Below are positions 17,317 to 24,684 of a stretch of 64,000 nucleotides of DNA, one piece after another. Where the stretch lies: assembly GCF_003344885.1 (NCBI RefSeq), contig NZ_CP031155.1, positions 2,074,001 to 2,138,000 of the forward strand, read 5' to 3'. A program made the translations under genes and the position numbers. This stretch comes from Altererythrobacter sp. ZODW24. GTDB lineage: Bacteria; Pseudomonadota; Alphaproteobacteria; Sphingomonadales; Sphingomonadaceae. A model generated the notes under the pieces. The model did not search any database, was not told the origin of the DNA, and saw only the letters and a list, made by a program, of their open reading frames with translations. Each line of letters begins with the position of its first letter. Within the stretch, counting starts at the first letter, position 1.

Positions 17317-17751
17317 ATGCCCGATATCGAGCCGAGCTATCGGCCGAAGATGATGCCGCGGGAATTGGCGGCCGGACCGGTAATGCTCGACTTCTTTCAT
17401 CACGACGGGCGGGTTGGCGAGCGCTGGATCGGGCTACATCCCCGCGAATTCAAACTGCTCTGGCGACTTGCAGAGGTGCCGTCTTGCACGGTCACCAAGG
17501 AGCAGCTTTTGCGCGATGTCTGGCGCCTAAGGCATTATCCCGAAACCAACAGTATCGAGGTGCATGTCTCTCGCCTCAGGGCGAAGCTGGCAGTCTTTTC
17601 ATGCGATTGGCTAGTAGTCACCGACCCCGAAGGCGGCTATCGCTTGACGTTGACCGAAGCGGAAGGTGCGCTCATGGCCGGGTCTGCAAGAAGGCCGGAG
17701 CTGGATGGCTATACCCGCACCGATGACGACAAGAATACCGGAGAGAACTGA
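17317..17751 (+). CDS. Stand-alone OmpR/PhoB-type winged-helix DNA-binding protein
   Basis: This 144-residue protein has only the output domain of an OmpR-family regulator. LHPREFKLLWRLAEVPSCTV gives the first helices, QLLRDVWR the positioning helix, ETNSIEVHVSRLRAKL the recognition helix, and the wing ends at DPEGGYRLTL. No receiver precedes it. Its stop lies one base before the crotonase start, so the two are probably cotranscribed. Confidence 0.82.
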   Translation: MPDIEPSYRPKMMPRELAAGPVMLDFFHHDGRVGERWIGLHPREFKLLWRLAEVPSCTVTKEQLLRDVWRLRHYPETNSIEVHVSRLRAKLAVFSCDWLVVTDPEGGYRLTLTEAEGALMAGSARRPELDGYTRTDDDKNTGEN

Positions 17752-17752
17752 T

Positions 17753-18568
17753 ATGAGCATCGATTATCGCGAGAACGAGCGCGTTTCCATCACACTTGGC
17801 GAAAATGGCGTTGCGCAAGTTCGCTTGATCCGCGCCGACAAGATGAACGCGCTTGATCCCGACATGTTTCAGGCGATCATTGATGCCGGCCATGCGCTGC
17901 ACCGTGCCAAAGGTCTGCGTGCGGTTGTTCTTTCAGGCGAGGGTAAGTCGTTCTGTGCTGGTCTTGATTTGGCGAGCATGGCCCAAGTCGGAAATAGCGA
18001 GGGCAAGGCTCCATTGACCGAGCGGACATATGGCAACGCCAATATGTTCCAGCAGGTTGCCATGGTATGGCGCAAGCTACCGGTGCCCGTCATTGCGGCG
18101 ATCCACGGCGTTTGTTTTGGCGGCGGGTTGCAGATTGCCAGCGGCGCTGATTTCCGTATCGCCGCGCCCGATACCCGTCTCGCGATTATGGAAATGCGCT
18201 GGGGTATCATCCCCGATATGGGCGGGTTCGCTTTGTGGAGTAGCACTGTTCGCGACGATGTCCTGCGGATGTTGACCTATACAAACACCGAATTTAACGG
18301 TGAACAGGCGGTTGAATATGGGCTCGCGACCGAGGTCAGTGATGACCCGCTGGCCCGGGCGACGGCGCTGGCCGAGCAGATCGCCAGCAAAAATCCGGAC
18401 GCCATTCGCGAAGCGAAGGGCCTGTTCGGTACCTATCTTCACCTGAGCGAAGACGATGTGTTGATGGAAGAAAGCGTGCGCCAGCAGCGCCTCACGGGCA
18501 CCAAGAACCAGATGGAGGCCGTGACCAGCCAGATGCAGAAACGGCCTGCCAATTTCGAGGATCATTGA
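17753..18568 (+). CDS. Crotonase/enoyl-CoA hydratase family protein
   Basis: This 271-residue protein has the crotonase fold: GEGKSFCAGLDLASM is the first oxyanion-hole strand and AIHGVCFGGGLQIASGAD the second. LAIMEMRWGIIPDMGG holds the region where hydratases keep a catalytic Glu. Family members hydrate, isomerise or hydrolyse acyl-CoA thioesters; the substrate is not evident. The ATG at 17753 follows a GGAGAG ribosome site. Confidence 0.88.
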   Translation: MSIDYRENERVSITLGENGVAQVRLIRADKMNALDPDMFQAIIDAGHALHRAKGLRAVVLSGEGKSFCAGLDLASMAQVGNSEGKAPLTERTYGNANMFQQVAMVWRKLPVPVIAAIHGVCFGGGLQIASGADFRIAAPDTRLAIMEMRWGIIPDMGGFALWSSTVRDDVLRMLTYTNTEFNGEQAVEYGLATEVSDDPLARATALAEQIASKNPDAIREAKGLFGTYLHLSEDDVLMEESVRQQRLTGTKNQMEAVTSQMQKRPANFEDH

Positions 18569-18580
18569 CCCTGAGTTGGG

Positions 18581-19360
18581 TCAGCCGAAGATAGCCGCGC
18601 ACTGAAAGCCGGTCATCACCAGCTTTTCGTCGGAATTCCACAGCTTCAGCCGCTCGCTGGAAAAGCCATCAGCTGCGTGCTCACCCGCGGTTTCCGCTAA
18701 CCACCAGCCGTTATGTGTAACCGGCTCGGTGTCGAGGATGTTGAAAGACCAGTTGATCGAGCTAATCGGTCCGCGGCGCTGCATCTGACGCATTGATCCT
18801 GGCGGTAAAGTGTCCCCGACCAGCACCATCTCTGCAATCGGGTCCAGCCCTTCGCGGTCCTTCAGGCGGAACCAGCGGCGCACGATGGGATCGCCCTTGC
18901 CGGAGCTTTCCTGGGCCCTGCGGATTTCGTATTGGCCGATGAAAGACGGGGCGACGTTGCTGAACGGGAGCTCTTCTGCCTGATCCACTGGAAGCGGCCG
19001 AGGCTCTGGCGGCCCCGCGGGATATTCGGCATTGGCCTCGCGAGCTGAGCCGAACAGCCACAGCCCCCGGTGCGCGAGCGCGCCGTTCGAATGGATCTCG
19101 GTTTCGACCTGCGTAACACTTCGACCCTGACGCAATATGCGCGCTGTCGTTGTCGATTCGGCACCGACTGGACCCACAAAGCCAACCTGCGCGGCCCTGA
19201 GCGGCGGAAGATCCGTAAATGTGCGGGTCGCGGCCGCATAGGCCAGTAGCGACGACGCGCCTCCATACATGGTGCGCCCTTGCATCCAGTCGCCGCCATC
19301 TGCTGTCACGAAAGCATCGCCTTCGCGTTTCAGTCCGTCCAAAAAATTTTTGATGCTCAT
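18581..19360 (-). CDS. Acyl-CoA thioesterase family protein (double hotdog, TesB-like)
   Basis: This protein of about 259 residues starts MSIKNFLDGLKREGD. MYGGASSLLAYAAATRTF followed by PPLRAAQVGFVGPV matches the first hotdog of type II thioesterases. The second half (SSINWSFNILDTEP) forms the second. It would hydrolyse acyl-CoA in the cytoplasm. An earlier in-frame start (to 19426) exists without a good ribosome site. It is convergent with the crotonase, 12 bp apart. Confidence 0.75.
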   Translation of the reverse strand: MSIKNFLDGLKREGDAFVTADGGDWMQGRTMYGGASSLLAYAAATRTFTDLPPLRAAQVGFVGPVGAESTTTARILRQGRSVTQVETEIHSNGALAHRGLWLFGSAREANAEYPAGPPEPRPLPVDQAEELPFSNVAPSFIGQYEIRRAQESSGKGDPIVRRWFRLKDREGLDPIAEMVLVGDTLPPGSMRQMQRRGPISSINWSFNILDTEPVTHNGWWLAETAGEHAADGFSSERLKLWNSDEKLVMTGFQCAAIFG

Positions 19361-19431
19361 CAATAGGGCAATAGCGTCATTCTCTGGCGTTTCCAGCATT
19401 GAAGCTGGTAGTCGAGCCGAGCCCAATATGA

Positions 19432-21357
19432 TTACCCGATGGAGGTCGTCTCGATCTTCTCGAAATTGTTCGCCGAAATGAACAGGTGGAGATCCTGAGC
19501 GCTGCTCGGTTGGCCAAATAGGAAGCCTTGAACAGACTGTGCGCCGACGCGCTTTGCCACAACCAGATCAAGCTCGCTTTCCACCCCCTCAAGCAGGCAG
19601 TGAACGCCCAATGTTCTGGCCATTCCAACAAGGGACTGGAGCACCATTTCGGTCATCGGATCTGCGAGGTTCTCAATGAAGGAACGGTCGACCTTGAGCT
19701 TGTTGATCGGAAGGGACCTGAGGTAATTGAAGTTCGAATATCCGGTGCCGAAGTCGTCCAATGCGATCGAATGACCAAGCTTTGAAAGACGCAACAGGTT
19801 TGCCGTGGCACGGCCGGTGTCAGACATCATTGCGGTTTCTGTCACTTCGAACTCGATTAACTCGGCTGGAAGCTCACTGTCCCGGAGACGCTGAATGATC
19901 AGATCAATGATATGGTCCGATATTAGATCATTGCTCGACAGGTTGATCGAAACAGGCAGCGGATCGTCCCAGCTTTGCAAAGCAGCAATCGCCTTGTCGA
20001 CAACCGCAACGGTGATCTTGGCAATCAAGCCGCTTTCTTCTGCGATCTTGATGAAGTGATCGGGGCCAATCTCACCTATGATCGGGCTGTTCCACCTAGC
20101 CAGGGCCTCCGCCGATACGAACTGTTCCAGTCGCAAATCGAATTGCGGTTGGAAGACCAGCTCGATTTCGGCTTCAAAATCTGCCACCCGAAGTGCTTGC
20201 TCAATCCGGAATCGTTCTGCGGCCTTTTCGGCGTGCTCATCCTCGAACAGCACAACCCTGTTCTTCCCGCTTTTCTTGGCGTGGAGAAGCGCGAAATCTG
20301 CCTTTTGGATGAGTTTGGCATCGGGTTCATCGTTAGGAAATTGGTAGCAACCGATGGACCCCGAAACTTGGATCAAGCGATCTTCGATGAGATATGTTTC
20401 GGCTATCGCCTCCAGAAGAGTATCGCACCAGACGCGGACCTCTTCGGAACTCGCTTCGCTGGCCAGAATGATGCTGAACTCGTCGCCGCCCACTCTGCTG
20501 CCGTGTGCGTCATTGGCGCAATAATCGCGCAACCGCGACGAGACTGCCTTCAGCAATTCGTCGCCCATAATGTGTCCGTGATTGTCGTTGACCGATTTGA
20601 AACCGTCGAGATCGAGCAAAATCAACCAAGCGTTGCCACTTTCGCCCATCTCTCGCTGGCATGTTCCAAGGGCGTCAAAGAAGGCCCGGCGGTTGGGCAA
20701 TCCCGTCAGACTGTCGGATAGCGATTGAAGGCGCATGGCGTCGCTGATCTTCTCCGCCGTTTCCAACCGGGTCTCGGCATACTGCCTTGCTTCATCGGCT
20801 TCTTGGCGGGCCGAGACAGCAAGGCTGATCGCCCGCCGCAGGAAATACGCAATCGCTATCGCGCTGGTCGCTGCTGCAAAGCCAACAAACCCGTACATTA
20901 TCAGCTCGCCTGCCTCTTGCTCGGCAACCTTCCAAAAAAGTCCGCCGAGCGCCGTCAGTATCGAGATGATCGCTTGCCGAATGCTTACGCTGGCAAAAGC
21001 GAAGATCATCGCCAGCATAACGAAATAGACAAGTTTCACCTGACTATATTCGATATGGAGCGCGACCACGACATTAGTGAGAACGAGCAAGTTGACCAAG
21101 CTTGTCACGAGTTCAAGCTTAACGACTGTCTGTGGGCGGCGCAGGAAATGGCAAGCGGCAGCTGAGACGATACAGGCGATAATCGCTGCTGAACCAAGCT
21201 GCCGTAAGGCCACGCCGCTAAGTTCGATAGAATGCGTCAATGACATGACCGCATAGTAGGCTGCAGCGACAGCGAAATAGCCCCGAATAATCGGTTGATA
21301 CGCCTGTGCTACGACTGTGTCGCCGACGTTTGCAGCGGATGGCAATGTAGGTCCCAT
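19432..21357 (-). CDS. Membrane-bound GGDEF-EAL cyclic-di-GMP enzyme
   Basis: This 641-residue protein has five or six N-terminal membrane helices (about 25-190, MASE-like, family not assigned) and a short coiled linker. The GGDEF domain has an intact SRVGGDEFS active site, followed by an EAL domain with SAEALARW, NLSSNDL and DDFGTGYS. Both active-site signatures look complete, so synthesis and hydrolysis of c-di-GMP are both possible. I see no canonical RxxD inhibitory site before GGDEF. ATG 21357 (MGPTLPS) is preferred over 21378. Confidence 0.88.
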   Translation of the reverse strand: MGPTLPSAANVGDTVVAQAYQPIIRGYFAVAAAYYAVMSLTHSIELSGVALRQLGSAAIIACIVSAAACHFLRRPQTVVKLELVTSLVNLLVLTNVVVALHIEYSQVKLVYFVMLAMIFAFASVSIRQAIISILTALGGLFWKVAEQEAGELIMYGFVGFAAATSAIAIAYFLRRAISLAVSARQEADEARQYAETRLETAEKISDAMRLQSLSDSLTGLPNRRAFFDALGTCQREMGESGNAWLILLDLDGFKSVNDNHGHIMGDELLKAVSSRLRDYCANDAHGSRVGGDEFSIILASEASSEEVRVWCDTLLEAIAETYLIEDRLIQVSGSIGCYQFPNDEPDAKLIQKADFALLHAKKSGKNRVVLFEDEHAEKAAERFRIEQALRVADFEAEIELVFQPQFDLRLEQFVSAEALARWNSPIIGEIGPDHFIKIAEESGLIAKITVAVVDKAIAALQSWDDPLPVSINLSSNDLISDHIIDLIIQRLRDSELPAELIEFEVTETAMMSDTGRATANLLRLSKLGHSIALDDFGTGYSNFNYLRSLPINKLKVDRSFIENLADPMTEMVLQSLVGMARTLGVHCLLEGVESELDLVVAKRVGAQSVQGFLFGQPSSAQDLHLFISANNFEKIETTSIG

Positions 21358-21546
21358 GAATGTACAGGAAACCCCCATCTCCTTGCGTTCCCAGCGTTAA
21401 GTGCACGCATTTACAGAGGAACGCTTAAGATTACCTTTCGCGGCCAACGGCAGTCCCCCTGTTTTCCTTCCATTTGCGCAAGACAAAGGATTGCACCGGA
21501 GAATATTTGCCGCTAGGTGCCCGCAATCCACGCATTTCCATGGTTC

Positions 21547-21587
21547 AGGCCCGATGGCGGAGTGGTGACGTAGCGGACTGCAAATCC
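21547..21587 (+). repeat. Left direct repeat: 5' half of tRNA-Cys (att site)
   Basis: These 41 bases are identical to 24269-24309, the 5' half of the intact tRNA-Cys including the anticodon loop. Sequence diverges abruptly after the anticodon stem. About 80 bases before each copy are also related but diverged (shared AAGGATTGCA and CGCTAG stretches). This is an inactive half-gene left by an insertion. Confidence 0.85.
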
Positions 21588-21613
21588 AACGTCGGCCCAG
21601 CTTTGAGCCCGAC

Positions 21614-21679
21614 TTTCCGCAATTTTGATACGCTCTGACCTCGCTGGCTTTCGCCTAGCGGGGTTTTGAATTGCGGAAA
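21614..21679 (+). terminator. Nested hairpin with terminator core at left end of insert
   Basis: Outer 11-bp perfect arms TTTCCGCAATT (21614-21624) and AATTGCGGAAA (21669-21679) enclose an inner hairpin. The inner hairpin is CCTCGCT (21639-21645) with AGCGGGG (21657-21663), followed by TTTT. The inner part looks like an intrinsic terminator reading away from the tRNA half-gene. The outer arms could extrude as a cruciform. Confidence 0.55.
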
Positions 21680-21840
21680 AAACGGACTCCCTGTCCGAAC
21701 GATATCGCGACCATTTAAAACCGTGAATACTGGATAGCGACGCCGAGGAATATGCTCGTGGCCCAGCGGGCATCTGATGCTCCGCGCCAACCAGTCGATC
21801 TATATACATGCTTGACCCAATCTGATTTGATTGGCATGGG

Positions 21841-22326
21841 ATGGTCATGGTCAAGGTCACCCCTAAGAAACAGCAATTTCAGAACCTAGTTCACGTGATG
21901 AATGCCCTGCCAGATCAGCAGGCGGCGATCGCCAACTTCACCGCAATTCGCTGGAAGCAAGGCGCATTCTGCCCCCACTGTGGTTCAGTCAAAGTCTATC
22001 ACTTTTCTGACAAGCGTCGCCACAAGTGCAGCGATTGCCGCAAACGCTTCTCGATCAAGGTCGGCACGATCTTTGAAGACAGCAAAATCGGACTGCGGGA
22101 GTGGATGCTAGCGATTTGGCTTGTCACTTCACACAATAGGGGAATGACCAGCGCTCAGCTTGCCAAGGATATCGGGGTAACTCAGAAAACAGCTTGGCTT
22201 ATGCTGAATCGCTTGCGCCTTGCCGCTCAAACTAAGTCGTTCAATCGGCCCCTAGATCGTGAGATTGAAGTCGATGAGTCTTTCATCGGCGGTAAAGGCG
22301 CCCCCGCTTCTAGAATAAGCGGCTGA
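21841..22326 (+). pseudogene. IS1595-family transposase, truncated within the catalytic domain
   Basis: The 161-residue frame has the IS1595/ISXO2 N-terminus: a zinc ribbon (CPHCGSVKVYHF, later CSDCRKRFS), a helix-turn-helix (GMTSAQLAKDIGVTQKTAWLML) and the first catalytic Asp in EVDESFIGGK. It then ends after six unrelated residues. The remaining catalytic residues of the DDE/DDN core are missing and are not found before the tRNA. It cannot transpose on its own. A hairpin (CCAATC/GATTGG, 21816-21833) lies just upstream. Confidence 0.85.
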
Positions 22327-22353
22327 TCGTCAAACTAAACAGGAAGTGGTTGC

Positions 22354-23682
22354 ATGACAGATATCCGAAAGCTGGATGGGCCAGTAAAATTCAATCTTGA
22401 TTTTGACGAGGCAATGGAACGTGTGGCTCAAACGAGTCCAGAGGAGGTGAATACATTGGCAAATGCCCCTGCAGACTCAGGCAGTATCGATGCCCTTATT
22501 GACCGGTTCGAAGGCGCTGGTACAGATGCCGCGAATGGCGATAAGATGTGGTTAGCGAGAGAGCTTCAAACCCTCTTAGGCTACACAAAATGGGACAAGT
22601 TTGAGGCCGTAGTAGAGCGTGCTCAAGTCGCCTGCGCCAATGCCGGTCACCATGTATCAGATCACTTCAAAGAGGTTTTTCCCCAAACGGGGAAAAACCC
22701 AAAAGGCGGGCGCCCAGCACGGGATTTCAAGTTAGACCGTTATGCCTGTTATCTGATTGCGCAGAACGCTTCATCATCAATGAAGCCAGTAGCGTTCGCT
22801 CAAACATACTTTGCAATCCAAACGCGCCGCCAAGAGATCGCTGATCGCGACGGCTTAGATTTCGACACCTTATCTGAAAACCAAAAGCGCCTCTATCTCC
22901 GTCACCAAGTTGTTGCTGAAAACAAGCGTCTAGCAAGTGCAGCAAAAGCTGCTGGTGTGAAAACGGGCCAAGATTTTGGGAAGTTCCAGAATAGAGGGTA
23001 TCAGGGGTTATATGGAGGTCGTGGCGCCGACGATATCAAGGATTACAAAGACCTTCCAAAAAAGGCGAACATCCTTGATCACATGGGAAGCACGGAGTTG
23101 GCTGCGAATCTCTTCCGTATCACCCAGACTGAAGAGAAACTTCGTAGCAACAAGATACAAGGGAAAGAACGCGCCTGCGATGCGCACTTTGAAGTCGGCC
23201 ACAAAGTTCGCCAAACAATGTTAGAACTGAGCGGTATTCTTCCCGAGAACTTGCCTGTGGCAGAGGACGTAAAGAAGATAGCACGGCAAGAGCGCAAACA
23301 GCAGCGGATGCGGGCAGTTGAACCTCAGCAACGTATTGAGCAGCCGCTTAATGCCCCAAGCAAATCCGCACCTTTGGAAATTGATCTGACCAAAGACTTG
23401 TGGAAATACACCCTCTTGGTGCTGTCTGTGCAGCCTGGAGGAGAAATGAAAACATCGGATATGATCGAGGCGCTACCCGATTATATTGCACTTTCAGAGG
23501 AGCATCTAGCAGCTAACGAAAGCCGCAAAGATTCCAAGTTCTCGCAGATCGTCCGCAACCTGAAGTCCCACAAAGCGAGCAAGTCCAATTTCATATATCA
23601 AGGCTATGCGCAGGACATCAGGGGTGGGTTCAAAATCACCCACAAGGGAATGGATTTTGTTCGAGAATACTTCGAAGCTTAA
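22354..23682 (+). CDS. DinD-like (BRO-N family) protein with an extra C-terminal winged-helix-like domain
   Basis: This 442-residue protein has three parts. Residues 1-60 are an acidic leader. Residues about 64-295 match DNA-damage-inducible protein D: MWLARELQTLLGYTKWDKF, KLDRYACYLIAQNASSS, then QTYFAIQTRRQE, later AANLFRITQTEEKL. Residues about 350-442 form a separate domain (DLWKYTLLVLSVQPGGEMKT to HKGMDFVREYF) resembling the N-terminal winged helix of Mrr-type restriction proteins. DinD of E. coli inhibits RecA filaments; ordinary DinD lacks the third part. It starts 27 bases after the broken transposase, and its lower-GC look suggests transfer. Confidence 0.75.
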   Translation: MTDIRKLDGPVKFNLDFDEAMERVAQTSPEEVNTLANAPADSGSIDALIDRFEGAGTDAANGDKMWLARELQTLLGYTKWDKFEAVVERAQVACANAGHHVSDHFKEVFPQTGKNPKGGRPARDFKLDRYACYLIAQNASSSMKPVAFAQTYFAIQTRRQEIADRDGLDFDTLSENQKRLYLRHQVVAENKRLASAAKAAGVKTGQDFGKFQNRGYQGLYGGRGADDIKDYKDLPKKANILDHMGSTELAANLFRITQTEEKLRSNKIQGKERACDAHFEVGHKVRQTMLELSGILPENLPVAEDVKKIARQERKQQRMRAVEPQQRIEQPLNAPSKSAPLEIDLTKDLWKYTLLVLSVQPGGEMKTSDMIEALPDYIALSEEHLAANESRKDSKFSQIVRNLKSHKASKSNFIYQGYAQDIRGGFKITHKGMDFVREYFEA

Positions 23683-23694
23683 GAGGAGCAAGCA

Positions 23695-24084
23695 ATGAGC
23701 AAAGCAGCTGAAAAAGCCGCAGACAAAGCAGCGTTTAAAGAGAGGGTAAAGCAGGCATTCGATGAAGCCGAAACCGCTGCTGAGGACGCTTACAAAGCTT
23801 ATAGAGCCAGTGCGCAGTTAACCCCTGAAGGGCACATCAAAGATACGTGCGGTAGCGCTTCGTTGGTGATCTACAAACCCAGCTATCAGTTTCGCACTAC
23901 CTTACAAGCGATGGATAAAATCAGCCGAGGGTATCAAGGAGCTTGGGGCCTTGGTGCATTTAATCGATCTGTCCACGATCAGAGTATTACCGCTAGTGAG
24001 AAGGCTTGTGAGGCAGCGCGAGACGTTTTGGAGAAGCATTTTCCCGAAGAGCCGCAGATCTACATAAAGAGCTTTGTCGACTAG
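23695..24084 (+). CDS. Small Ala-rich hypothetical protein
   Basis: This 129-residue protein has a helical, highly charged N-terminus (AAEKAADKAAFKERVKQAF). Family not recognised. It starts 12 bases after the DinD-like stop behind a GAGGAG ribosome site, so the two are surely cotranscribed and probably act together. It might be a partner or antidote of the DinD-like protein, but nothing in its sequence proves this. Confidence 0.6.
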   Translation: MSKAAEKAADKAAFKERVKQAFDEAETAAEDAYKAYRASAQLTPEGHIKDTCGSASLVIYKPSYQFRTTLQAMDKISRGYQGAWGLGAFNRSVHDQSITASEKACEAARDVLEKHFPEEPQIYIKSFVD

Positions 24085-24268
24085 AAGCTGGGTCGGGCGC
24101 GCATACACGCTAAATCGGAAGGTGTTGGGCTCCTTGAGGCCTAGCCTGAGAGTGGCACGAAGCAGGAGCTTAATACCGCTTATCTTTTCGCAAATTTGCG
24201 GAAGACGAAGGATTGCACTGCGGAAAATTTCTCGCTAGTGGCCCGAAACCCGCAGAATACCTCGCATG

Positions 24269-24309
24269 AGGCCCGATGGCGGAGTGGTGACGTAGCGGAC
24301 TGCAAATCC
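24269..24309 (+). repeat. Right direct repeat: 5' half of tRNA-Cys (att site)
   Basis: Identical to 21547-21587 over 41 bases and part of the intact tRNA-Cys. Recombination must have occurred somewhere inside this stretch. Confidence 0.85.
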
Positions 24310-24343
24310 GCGCACGCCGGTTCGATTCCGGCTCGGGCCTCCA
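24270..24343 (+). tRNA. tRNA-Cys (GCA)
   Basis: 74 bases fold as a full cloverleaf: acceptor GGCCCGA pairs with TCGGGCC, the anticodon loop CTGCAAA gives GCA, the T arm is GCCGG-TTCGATT-CCGGC, and CCA is encoded. It is the intact copy restored at the right end of the insert. Confidence 0.95.
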
Positions 24344-24404
24344 TGGTGAAGTTGAAGGATTTAATTGCAGGCCGCGGCACCCGCCGCTATTGGCCCGCTC
24401 CAGT

Positions 24405-24480
24405 GCCGCTTTAGCTCAGTCGGTAGAGCACATCATTCGTAATGATGGGGTCAGAGGTTCGAATCCTCTAAGCGGCACCA
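24405..24480 (+). tRNA. tRNA-Thr (CGT)
   Basis: 76 bases including encoded CCA. Acceptor GCCGCTT pairs with AAGCGGC, the D arm reads AGCTCAGTCGGTAGAGC, the anticodon loop TTCGTAA gives CGT, and the T loop is GTTCGAATC. It lies 61 bases after tRNA-Cys in the same direction. Confidence 0.95.
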
Positions 24481-24684
24481 CACACTCCTCAAGATCGAGA
24501 CTGGCGCCAGGATCTCCGTCGGATCCCGAATAACAGTGCGTGTTTTCAGTGAGATATCTCTAGGGTCAAATCCGTATATTACCGGAGAGAGCATTCTGGC
24601 GCGCACCGCACGGCCAGATTATGGGCGAATTCTCTAAGCCCTGAAAACCGGATACCAGTTGCAGTAGACCGATTGGGCCCAGGT

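Larger units (their letters stand above)
21547..24309 (+). mobile_element. 2.7 kb insertion in tRNA-Cys carrying transposase remnant, DinD-like gene and small gene
   Basis: The insert is bounded by the 41-bp direct repeats of the tRNA-Cys 5' half. It holds a truncated IS1595-type transposase, a DinD-like gene and an Ala-rich hypothetical gene, all on the plus strand. No integrase is present. The functional tRNA lies at the right end and combines insert-side promoter and 5' half with the original 3' half. That is the opposite of the usual 3'-end integration. Confidence 0.7.
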
